A stretch of 64,000 bases of DNA from Rana temporaria (taxonomy: Eukaryota > Chordata > Amphibia > Anura > Ranidae): assembly GCF_905171775.1 (NCBI RefSeq), contig NC_053497.1, positions 39,841,781 through 39,905,780 on the forward strand, in the 5' to 3' direction. Each line of letters opens with the position of its first letter. Position 1 is the stretch's first letter. The notes beneath the pieces were generated by a model that saw nothing but the letters and a program-made list of their open reading frames with translations, searched no databases and was not told the DNA's origin. The translations under genes were made by a program, and so were the position numbers. Shown in pieces: positions 1-9,289 of the stretch.

Positions 1-335
1 ACGATGTGAAAAAAATGCGCATGCTCAGAAGCAAGTGAGACTGGAGCACTCGTTCTGGTAAAACTAGCGTTTGTAATGGAGATAGCACATTTGTCACGCT
101 GTAACGGACTGAAAAGCACGAAGACTGAAAAGCGCGAATCGTCTCTCACCAAACTTTTACAAACACGAAATCAGCAAAAGCAGCCCCAAGGGTGGCGCTA
201 TCTGAATGGAACTTCCCCTTTATAGTGCCGTCGTACGTCACCGCGCTTTGCTCCAGCATTTTTGTTTTACGATTGTGTGTATGCAAGGCAGGCTTGACAA
301 GAATCACATTGGAAAAAAAAAGTTTTTCTAGGACA
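1..335. mobile_element. MITE fragment, relative of 59290-59525
   Basis: This block is related, in inverted orientation, to sequence near 59330-59525. Both contain the block reading AACTTCCCCTTTATAGTGCC here (reverse complement there), a GCATGCTCAGAAGCAAG-like block and a CTTGACAAGAATCAC-like block. It looks like part of a short non-autonomous DNA element cut by the window edge. No coding capacity is seen, and the superfamily is not identified. Confidence 0.5.
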
Positions 336-649
336 TTAAAAATGGTCGTGTGTACGCGGCTTAAGTCAATGTCTTTTGCTTTACTAACTATACTATGATG
401 ATGATAATGATGTTATGTGGTGAATATCACAAAAATCCACTACATCCAAAAATCTAATTACTAAAGTACTAATGATGTGCTTTAGGTAAACTCAACTAGG
501 GATGAGCTTCGTATTCGAGTTGAACTCATGTTCGACTCGAACATCGTATGTTCGATCGTTCGTCGAAATACGAACAAAGCGAGTCGTTCGCGCAAAATTC
601 GAGTTACGTTTTACAGACCATAATTCACTGCGGCATCGCTGGCTGATGA

Positions 650-788
650 TTGGCCAAGCATGCACTATGACCCGCATGCTTGGCCAATCACAGCTTGCAA
701 AAAACGGAGAGCCATAATTGGCTAAAGCCAGGGTGGCTTTGGCCAATTATGGCTCAGGGGGTTTAGTACACATCCCACACTATAAAAG
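650..788 (+). promoter_or_regulatory. hAT internal promoter remnant (CCAAT boxes plus TATA)
   Basis: A TATA box (TATAAAAG) at 781-788 is preceded by CCAAT-type boxes: ATTGGCCAA near 650, TTGGCCAATCA near 680 and GGCCAATTAT at 741-750. The boxes lie in two short inverted repeats, GGCCAAGCATGC...GCATGCTTGGCC (652-685) and GCCATAATTGGC...GCCAATTATGGC (711-752). This looks like the transposase promoter kept after the coding region was lost. Activity is not shown. Confidence 0.5.
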
Positions 789-1210
789 GCCGCCTGCAGG
801 TCGGCATTGTGTAGTGTGTTGCGGTGGTTATAAGAGGACAGAGAGTGTCATTTTTTGCAGGTAGATAGAGACAGGCAGGCTAGTCAGTTAATGTTACAGT
901 GTGTAGAGGATATATATACATTCCAGGTGTTGTACATATATTTATACACTGTATAGTTTAGCTAGATCAGTTCTTCCCAATTTACTGGCAGGCAGGTGAT
1001 TGTGCTAGCTGCAGTATTCTGACGTGGTTTATTGCCTGTGTCCTCTGTAGTTTGCACCTAAAGCTACTTGGTGTGTACTGGCCGTGTGCTCTGTAGTTTG
1101 CACCTAAAGATTCAGGAGCAGTGATTTTAATGATGCTTAAATTAAAAAGAAAAAAAAAGGAAAAATTCCTTTAATTTTTGTACCTGCTGGGTGTCTATAG
1201 TATGCCTGTG

Positions 1211-1372
1211 AAAACGTCTTTGAGAACCCGGGTCTTGCCCGAGGGAACATTTATCAATGGAAAACATGTTTTAAAAACGGTCGTTTTTTTTCAGGAGTCA
1301 ACCGTTTTTAAAACTTTTTTTCCATTGATACATGTTCCCTGGGGCAAGACCCGGGTTCTCAAAGACGTTTTA
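1211..1372. repeat. near-perfect inverted repeat / hairpin inside hAT element
   Basis: About 50 bases from AAAACGTCTTTGAGAACCCG are mirrored as a reverse complement ending CGGGTTCTCAAAGACGTTTT, separated by about 60 bases that also partly self-pair. It may be a nested fold-back MITE; no clear target duplication was found. Confidence 0.7.
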
Positions 1373-1900
1373 CGACAATAACTTGCATATTAGGCTTTAA
1401 AATGAGCACTTTTGAATTCGAACGTTCGAGTCCCATAGACGTCAATGGGGTTCTAAATGTGCGCGCGAACGTTCGGTCCGTTCGAAGGTTCTGGTGCGAA
1501 CCGAACGGGGGGGGTGTTCAGCTTATCCCTAAACTCAACGTGTTTCCGCCATCAGTTTACAGAGCTCTCAGTCTGTTAAAAAGAATGTTTTGTCCAGTAG
1601 GCTTTGTCAGGTGAAACAGGTAAGCAGTTAATGCAGTTCTAGATATGATAAGATTACGTATAAAAGCTAAAAGTAGTTTAAACAGTTAAAACAATGTAAA
1701 AGCAAGCTGTGTTTAATAATAAGCAAAATTCCCATCAAAATGTTTATCTTGCATGCAGGTATAACGTAGAATGAGATCATGTATTGTATAGGTGGAAGCT
1801 TATGTCTATTGATTGCACAATCTGGATGAGCGCAGTACAAGTACAGGACGAATGACAACATTGTTAGTCACTGTTTATCTTGGCCTTTCTGAAGCAGATC

Positions 1901-2174
1901 TTTAGAGCCAGTTCACACTGGGGCGACTCGTCAGGTGGCTCAGCCGTCTGACGAGTCGCGTACCATTCTATGCAATAGAACCGTTCTAATAGGAGCGATG
2001 CAAGTCGCTCCGACTTAGAAAAAGGTTCTTGTACGACTTCGGGGGCGGCTCGGGGCGATTTTCATTGACTTCTATACAGAAGTCATTTTGCTAATCGCCT
2101 CTGAAGTCGCCTTCAGGACGACTTGCAGAGTCGCCCCCGAAGTCGTGCCGCCGCAGTGTGAACCGGCTCTTAAA
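1901..2174. mobile_element. TTAA-type (piggyBac-like) MITE
   Basis: Terminal inverted repeats read TTTAGAGCCAGTTCACACTG at the left and the complement of TTAAGAGCCGGTTCACACTG at the right. The right flank is TTAA and the left is TTTA, a one-base decay of the same target. The interior is self-complementary GC-rich sequence built on GCGACTTC motifs. There is no coding capacity. The piggyBac assignment is by target site only. Confidence 0.65.
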
Positions 2175-2334
2175 GTATAACTACACTTTCATGGAAATGA
2201 AAATATATAGCAATACAATAAATAAAAAAATATACCATACAGAATTTCTACACATGCCATGTTGTAATTTAAAGCAGAACTTCACCCAAAAGGCAAAGTG
2301 CTTCTTGTCTTCCCCCCTCTTTAAGTTTTGGCAC

Positions 2335-2760
2335 TTAAAGCGGAGTTCCAACCACAATTAGCAGTTTTTTAAATTTAAGTCTTTTCATCCTGCGTTTTTA
2401 TAATATAAATCCGGTCACTTACTATTTTACAATCCGCCGCCGATCCGCATAGATATTCAAAAAAGATTGTTTATAAAACTATATCTACACCGTTGTCATT
2501 TTGCTTGTGGGCATTTTGAAGCCTACAGGCACTTACTTCCTGGAAGTCTTAGATGGGGAGTGATAATTGGACAGCGCACTGCATCCTGGGAAATGATGAC
2601 ACACATTTCCCAGGAGCATTAGAGGGAGATGATGTCAGAATCCTAGGTGGTTTTAAAGGCAGATTTCGTGGGACCGCATAGCAACAGGCATTTCCAGATG
2701 AGTAAAAAAATTAATTTATTTCTTTTTTCTTTTTTAGTCGTAAGCTACAGTTTAAAGCAA
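2335..2760. mobile_element. TTAA-type MITE fragment
   Basis: The left terminus TTAAAGCGGAGTTCCA matches the family seen complete at 46132-46620. The interior shares a pair of self-complementary TCCCAGGA / CATTTCCCAGGAG blocks. The matching right terminus is missing. From 2760 to 3430 nothing beyond diffuse repeat-like sequence is recognised. Confidence 0.45.
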
Positions 2761-3431
2761 AATTGTTTTTTTGATGGAACCTTCCCTATACGTTCTTTTG
2801 GGGGGGAGAGTGTACCTAGTTTTAACAAGTATCTGCTCCCGTATCGGATCACCGAAACAATCTGAGCGGGAGTTCGCCACCCCCCCATTCCCCTGCTGCC
2901 TTGTGGGACACGTCACAAGTAACAAAAAGCTGTGGAACCATTCACAAAGCACAGCGCAGCTTGCGCATGCACAGTGGGAAGCCAAGTGTGAACCCGCAAG
3001 CAGTCACAGCTGGAGTGCATGGACCCCAAGAGGGCTGAAGAACAGGCTTGGGTGGGGGACAGCGATGGATCCCTGGACAGTTGAGTATTCTATTATTAAA
3101 AGTCAGTAGCTTAATTTTTCATTTCTAGGCTGTTTAACCGCCTCCCGCCCACCATATAGACAAATGACAGCGGGATTCCTTTCCGTTCTGGGCTGACGTC
3201 ATAGGGGCGTGCTGTGTCCCTGGGACACGGCGCCACCCCGATCTCGGTAAAGAGCCAATGACGCATCTTTTTACCCATGTGATCGTGAGATGATCACATG
3301 TAAACAGGGAAGTGCCGGTAATCATCTCTCCTTGCCTCTCAGTGACAGAGTTTGAGGAGAGGACAGATAATCGGGGAACTGTTTATCAGTGAAGCCTCAA
3401 CAGTGCCCAGCAGGGATGCCAGTCTGTGCCA

Positions 3432-3660
3432 ATCGGTAATACAGTATACACACGCTCGGGTTTCTCGGCACTGCCGAGAATCACAGAGAGAAAATAGAGA
3501 GTCGGTTCTCTATTTTTCTCGTCTAGATTTGGGGCAGTTTTCTCGACAAGAAACCTCCAAAGCCTCGAACACACGCATGGTATACTCGGCAAGAAAGCTC
3601 TGCCAGCAGTTTTCTTGCTGGTTCTTGCTGAGAAAACCGAGCATGTGTACAAGGCTTTAG
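3432..3660. mobile_element. old copy of GTACACACG-terminal MITE
   Basis: The ends (ATACACACGCTCGG and the complement of GAGCATGTGTACAAGGC) match degenerate terminal repeats of the family at 5040, 29380, 34410, 34837, 50623 and 56292. Both arms carry complementary TTTCTCGGC/GCCGAGAA and AGAGAAAATAGAGAG/CTCTATTTTTCTC blocks. It is non-coding. Confidence 0.5.
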
Positions 3661-3965
3661 GCTGCAAATTTGTGGGAATTTTCAACTCAATTAATACATT
3701 GTAAAAAGCCTTTTTTTAATTGTATTTAAAGTACAGTAAAACCTTGGATTGCAAGCATAATTTGTTGTGGAAGCATGCTTGTAATCCAAAGCACTTGTAT
3801 ATCAAAGCAAACTTCCCCATAAGAAATGATGGAAACTTAAATGATTTGTTCCACAACCATTTATTCATAGGTCCTTCAGTTTATAGTCCATATAAAAAGA
3901 TTATAGCAATGTTATAGGTTGTGTAACCATAAAATGTCCATCCACAAATGGAAGCCTCCACAAGG

Positions 3966-4503
3966 ACATGTTCGGTCGTCTGTACGTCCGACCGGACACT
4001 TTTTTCCCGGCGGATCGGACAGGTTTCCAGCGGACAAATGTTTCTTAGCATGCTAAGAAACATGTCCGCTGGAAGCCTGTCCGTCGGACATGTTCGGTCG
4101 TCTGTACGTCCGACCGGACACTTTTTTCCCGGCGGATCGGACAGGTTTCCAGCGGACAAATGTTTCTTAGCATGCTAAGAAACATGTCCGCTGGAAGCCT
4201 GTCCGTCGGACATGTTCGGTCGTCTGTACAGACTCACCGGACATGTCCGCTCGGCCGAAAGCCCCTCGCATGCGTCGAAGTGATTAGACGCATGCATGGA
4301 AGCATTGACCTTCCAGGGGCGCGCACGCGGCCACGTCATCGGCGCGGCGACGGCGCGGCCACGTCACCGCGTATCGTGTCCGCGCGGATTTCTGTTTGAT
4401 GGTGTGTACAACCATCAGACAGAAATCCGGCAGCGGACATGTCCGATGAAAACGGTCCGGCGGACCGTTTTCATCGGACAGTCCGTCCGTGTGTACGAGG
4501 CCT
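3966..4503. mobile_element. GTACACACG-type MITE with 122-bp internal tandem repeat
   Basis: A 122-bp unit beginning ACATGTTCGGTCGTCTG starts at 3966 and 4088, with a third partial copy from 4210. Each unit contains a self-complementary core, TTTCTTAGCATGCTAAGAAA. The right end GTGTGTACGAGGCCTAAG is the family terminus, also seen at 34690-34708, where one unsplit copy of the same core is present. No coding sequence. Confidence 0.65.
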
Positions 4504-4772
4504 AAGTGTAGCAATATGGTTACATTTAATGAAGGTACAACATTTAGCAACTCACATGGTTTATGATTAAAAGAGGCACATCTAAGTATGCAGGCATCAG
4601 GGGTAAAGCTGTCTGCAATCGTGACCGGGAAGACTACCCTGCAGTAGAGCGTTCTGAAAGCGAGGCTTGAACCGCAGCTTGGAAAGGACAATGTCAATGG
4701 CAGTTAGGAGGATGGTCTATGTGGACAGCTAAATGTTGTACCTTCATTAAATGTAATTGTATTGCTACACTA

Positions 4773-4904
4773 ATGAAAGATAAAGTGATGAGCGCAATAA
4801 TAGTGACTATGTATCAAAATGTTGGTCAGTGAATCAAACTTGATTCACTGACCAACATTTTGATACATAGTCACTATTATTGCGCTCATCACTTTATCTT
4901 TCAT
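4773..4904. repeat. 132-bp near-perfect palindrome (65-bp stem, 2-nt spacer)
   Basis: The sequence from ATGAAAGATAAAGTGATGAG to CTCATCACTTTATCTTTCAT is a continuous reverse-complement pair with only AC between the arms at the centre. I see no mismatch in the stem. Transcribed, it would be an unusually perfect long hairpin. It lies inside the Tc1-like composite and is not one of its termini. Confidence 0.85.
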
Positions 4905-5039
4905 CACTCTACTGTATTTATTCATATTTATACATTATTAGATTGAGCAGCAATATAACTTATCACATTATTTTATTTTTCATCTCAAGTTTTATTTGGT
5001 AGGCGCGAGAGCACCCCCACACTTCTATTGCTACACTAA

Positions 5040-5427
5040 TGCCTTGTACACACGATCGGAATTTCCGATGAAAAAAGTCAGACGGAATTTTTTTATCGGA
5101 TATTCCGACTGTGTGTGGGCCCCATCTGACTTTTTTTCCGTCGGAGTTTAGAAATAGAACATGTTTTATTTTTTTCCGATAGTCAAAAATCTTATCGGAA
5201 ATTCTGATCATCTGTGTGGAACTCCGACGGAGAAAAAAACACACATGCTCAGAATCAAGTCGACACATGCTCGGAAGCATCGTGGTGTTTTATGTCACTG
5301 CGTTTTGGACGGTCGGAATTTGGTGTGACAGTGTGTATGCAAGACAGCTTGAACGGGATTCAATCCATCCAAATTCCATCAGGTTTTATCCCATCAGAAA
5401 TTCCGATCGTGTGTACAGGGTATTAGA
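5040..5427. mobile_element. GTACACACG-type MITE
   Basis: The termini are GCCTTGTACACACGATCGG and the complement of CCGATCGTGTGTACAGGG. The subterminal GGAATTTCCGAT and ATCGGAAATTC blocks are mirrored. The element is nested in the 3734-5581 element and has no coding capacity. The superfamily is not certain; a TAA/TTA target would fit PIF-Harbinger. Confidence 0.65.
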
Positions 5428-5967
5428 GGCGCCTTTCTTCTCTTTTATACTCATACTTGTGACATGACGCTACTTGTATATCAAGACATCGCTTGTATAT
5501 CAAGTCAAAATGTATTAAAAAATGTTGCTTGTCTTGCAAAACGATCTCAAACCAAGTTACTCTCAAACCAAGGTTTTACTGTATATATTTTTTTAAGTAA
5601 ATAAATATGTACATATTTATTGCTGTTCAATTAAATGCATGTATTCCATAAGTTTGTACGTTACATAGCCTTTGGTATATATTTTCTAACCATCAGCCTT
5701 AGTACTTATACAGCTAGACATAATCCAACTCTATTGTATGAACCCTCGTCATGTCGGTTGATGGAGAAACTGGCCTTCTTCTTCAGGAGAAACACAGAGG
5801 TAATTGTCAGCAACATAAATTATAATCTGAGAATGTGATCCATTATATTCATATATACTGTATACAACACTTCAACTTCATTTGTATAACAATTATTGTG
5901 TTACATCCAGTATCCTGCACCAAGAAGCAAGTCATAAGAGGGGGGGGGGGGACAAAAGGCAGAAGCA

Positions 5968-6658
5968 GATCAAGCCTCAAAAAGTGGTCCACAAAATAAT
6001 TAGTGAAAAAGAGGGAAATATACCCAAACAGATAAACTGAATAAGTATATAGACACAGTCCCAAATGTAGTGATACAAGAAAGTCCCAAAGTGTTGAATG
6101 AATCCACAGCGTCGTGATGACTGACGTCAAAGCGCCGCCTCCCAACGCTTTGACGTCACCGCGTTGCACATGTGAGGACCCGGATATCCTGGGCACACGC
6201 TTCATACACAGACCGGCCGGCTGTGTTTTTTATATGCCTATTGTTATTGGACCAATGTAAGTGCAATACTTTGTTTTTTAAATACATTTTTATGCAGTAT
6301 TATGCTATGAGTCCCTTTTGATCTCTTTTCACATACGCTGGAGTATTAATTCGGGCTGCTAATAGAGAGAACCACCAGTGGATGGATGAGTGATTCTGTT
6401 TCCCCAGTGGAGAGTGGATATCGTTGTTGCTGTTTTTTATTTGCTCTGTGGTAAGAGTCAGTGTTACCCGTTGGTGGAGGTCTCCTGTCTGTCAGTCATC
6501 ACGACGCTGTGGATTCATTCAACACTTTGGGACTTTCTTTTATCACTACATTTGGGACTGTGTCTATATACTTATTCAGTTTATCTGTTTGGGTATATTT
6601 CCCTCTTTTTCACTAATTATTTTGTGGACCACTTTTTGAGGCTTGATCTGTTATGATT
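5968..6658. repeat. large inverted repeat, two arms of about 160 bp
   Basis: The arm at 5968-6124 is the reverse complement of 6491-6658. Both contain the block CCACAGCGTCGTGATGACTG or its complement, and both carry a similar short reading frame. The roughly 370-bp spacer includes GC-rich sequence (6125-6190) and AT-rich sequence. It looks like two head-to-head copies of one dispersed repeat of unknown type. Confidence 0.7.
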
Positions 6659-7009
6659 ATCTCGGTTCATGCTTTCCAGATTTGCACATAATTATTCACT
6701 TGTTATTATTCATATGCAATTTTCAATCACTTAGCGCGACTCCTTTTTTGTTTTATGTTTGTTTGATGTTATATAACATTTGAGACGCAGCTGTTACACA
6801 TTTACTTTGGTATGTGCAATATTTTTTCTGTTTTTTGATATACAAGTGCTTTGGATTACAAGCATGTTTCTGGAACGAATTATGCTTGCAAACCAAGGTT
6901 TTACTGTGTGTGTGTGTATAGCGCAATGTACAGATGCAATACCGCTTTGCAGCCAGTAGATGGGACTATGCAACACATGATAAATAGCCAATGTTCACTT
7001 TGCTGCAGA

Positions 7010-7560
7010 AAAATATATAACCACAAGATAGAATGAATAAATGAATTATAAAAAAAAGCCGGTTATTGAAAAAAACTTTTTTTATAATTCATTTACACAC
7101 TTATTAACAACATTTCTTTTCTATGTAAAAATTCATTACAGCACAAATAGCGTCTGGTAACACTACCCCACCAGACCACCCCCCCCCCCCCCCCCCAGTT
7201 ATTAAAAAAAAAACTTTTTTTATACTTATTGCTAAATTGAATCAAATATAAAAGATAAACTGTTAATAAGCTTAATATATTTAACTAATATTAAATCTAA
7301 AAAAAAAACATTGATTGGGGGGGGGGGTGTTGCCTGGCATTATTTTTGCTGAATATTAAATATAAAAAAATATATAAAAAAAAATGGTAAAAAAAAAATT
7401 GGATTAAGCGGGAGGGGGGGGGGCTTTACGGTGGATGCATATTAAATGTTATATTTTTTAAAAAATAAGAGGTGGGTAGGGGGGGCCGCCGAATATTGTA
7501 TAAAAAAAAAAAATTAAATGCGCAGGGGGGGGGTGGGGGGATTTGACAGCGGCCGAATAA
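7010..7560. repeat. low-complexity A/T stretches with long G or C runs
   Basis: AT-rich sequence is interrupted by a C run of about 20 near 7180 and G runs near 7316, 7417, 7480 and 7526. A block of the form A-run, CTTTTTTTAT is repeated. No gene is seen. The poly-G runs could be assembly-sensitive. Confidence 0.6.
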
Positions 7561-8149
7561 GAAAAAACTTTGTGGAACTCGGTTAGATGCTGCTGTATAG
7601 CAGGGTGTTGTGTTGTGGAGTGGCCGCCGATGCTTAGAGACAGGCAGGCTTACCTGTTCCTCGGTCGGGCGCACTGAGCTCGAGCTGTCCCGACGTCACT
7701 TCCTGTTTTTCAAGTGACGTCGGAACGAGCACAGAGACGGGCGGGTGCACACAGACAGTGTATGCACCCGCCCGGCCATAACAATACACTCCATCGCGCC
7801 GGAAACAGGTGGCGCGATGGAGAACGCCACAAAGCCAGATTTTTTGTGCCAATGTAGCGCCGCGTCTGCAATCCCGTGATTGCACAGACGTGGCGCTACT
7901 CCTACAGCGCTGTGCCCGGCGTCCGGCGCGCGGACACAGTGCACATAAGGCCCTTTTTTGAAATTTTTTTTCTTAAAGGGACAGATATAAAAAAAAAAAA
8001 AAAAAAAAATTTCTGACTGGGGGATGGGGGGCGGCGCCCGGGCGCGCCTATGGACGGGCCGCCACTGTATGAGAAACAAAAAACGTACCAGTCCCCAAGT
8101 CCCCAACAGTGGAGTCATAGCCTGGCAGTCCCTCCACCTGCTCCAGCGC

Positions 8150-8460
8150 TAGACTCTGAGAGATGACCTCCTCCTCCGGATTGAGTCACACAGAACAGGC
8201 TGGTCCTTCTCCGGTGCCCCTGCTGTGTTTTTTAATGAGGACAATTTTGTCCCGGACGCGACGCCACATGTCCGTGAACTTTTTCTGGATGTCCATCCAA
8301 GTTCCGGTCCTCAAAGCCCAGGGCATTGATGTCTAAGGTTATCGCCTCAAATATTGCCCTCCTTTGGGCTACGGTAGTATTTTGGCGTTCAGAGCCATAA
8401 AGAACACCAGTATGGCGCGTCAGTGCCTCCAGCTTTTTTTTTTGGCCGGGAGGTGCCATC
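8150..8460 (-). pseudogene. Harbinger ORF2-type Myb/SANT-like DNA-binding protein, broken
   Basis: The frame starts at 8459 (MAPPGQKKKLEALTRHTGV...) and resembles the trihelix Myb/SANT-like proteins encoded beside Harbinger transposases (NAIF1-like). These usually read ...RR.IFEAI...VNALG... followed by a W...K...W.RR basic helix. The open frame loses that second part near 8300. A neighbouring frame restores KKFTDMWRRVRDKI at about 8240-8290, so one small indel broke the gene. It lies about 360 bp inside a Harbinger-like terminus at 8817 and reads away from it. The transposase gene itself is not in the window. Confidence 0.55.
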
Positions 8461-8817
8461 TCGCAGCAAAGGGCAAAATTACCTTGCTCAGGGGGGGTGG
8501 AACAAGCAGGATGTAATTTTGCACAGTACCTGCGCAGGTCTGACCCTATTTATTTGCTCAGTGCAAGCAGGTGGGCAAAATTTGCCCTGAAAATAGGTGC
8601 AAACCACTGCTGAGTGGAAAAAAGATCATTTGCATAGGGCACACCCACTTTCACTTGCGCTGCCTTATGCCCTTATTTTTGCCTTACAAAGGAGCAAATT
8701 AGCAGACAAAAGGAATCCTGAATCAGGTGGCAATCTTTCCAATTTGCCCCAGCGAAGAGCAAATCACCTGCTCTTCACATGTGCAACTAAAGGGCAAATC
8801 TACCTGAATCTGGGCCA
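8461..8817 (-). mobile_element. Harbinger-type terminal region
   Basis: The stretch ends in CCTGAATCTGGGCC, the same terminal motif as the Harbinger MITEs at 10053, 57236 and 62326. It carries many short repeated motifs (AGGGCAAA, AGCAAAT, GGTGGCAA) typical of subterminal transposase sites. The other end of the element is missing, cut off at about 8070 by unrelated GC-rich sequence. From 8821 to 9290 nothing is recognised. Confidence 0.5.
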
Positions 8818-9289
8818 CTGAGTGTACTTTCACACAGGCATTGGAAATAATCATTTGGGTTGTGTTTTAATTGCATCCTGACCACCTATCAACGTCACTC
8901 AAAATTGTTAAAATAGGGAGCGGATGGGAGTGTTCACACGGCAGCATTATTGCCTCATGTCGACACAAAATTAACGCTGCTTACAGATTTCGACCGGTGT
9001 TGATGCTTTGCAACCGCATTCATTCACTTCTATTGAACAATAGGTGGGGATCATGTTTAAGAAGCTTGAGATTATTTTGAAAGCTGGGGAAGAAACAGTA
9101 GCTGGTGTGGATTTGTGGAGAGGGTAGAACATTATGCATTATGAGTCTGTACACATCCACTTGATTTTTTTTGTTTTGTTATATCTACTGGATATATGAA
9201 GCAAGAGTGATTGCATCATTGTATTATGAATTGTTGTTTTTAATGTATTTTTTTTTATGAGGTATAGTGCTGGTTATACTCTCTATGTT

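Larger units (their letters stand above)
497..1531. mobile_element. non-autonomous hAT element, 1,035 bp
   Basis: The ends carry short imperfect terminal inverted repeats, TAGGGATGAGCT on the left and the complement of TAGGGATAAGCT on the right. The element is flanked by a perfect 8-bp direct repeat, AACTCAAC, at 489-496 and 1532-1539. An 8-bp target duplication with a TAGGG-type terminus is diagnostic of hAT transposons. No transposase frame remains, so it is a deletion derivative. It retains promoter-like sequence at 650-790 and a long hairpin at 1211-1372. The 3' half has the subterminal GAACGTTCG motif repeated in both orientations, as expected for transposase-binding sites. Confidence 0.85.
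3734..5581. mobile_element. Tc1/mariner-like non-autonomous element, broken by nested MITEs
   Basis: The left end CAGTAAAACCTTGGATTGC and the right end GCAAACCAAGGTTTTACTG-type sequence (CTCAAACCAAGGTTTTACTG) are inverted repeats flanked by TA at 3732 and 5582, as for Tc1/mariner. Subterminal blocks (TGTATATCAAAGC and ACTTGTATATCAAG) are also mirrored. Other MITEs fill it, at 3966-4503 and 5040-5427. Another left end lies at 46784 and another right end at 6840-6905. No transposase is seen. Confidence 0.65.
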
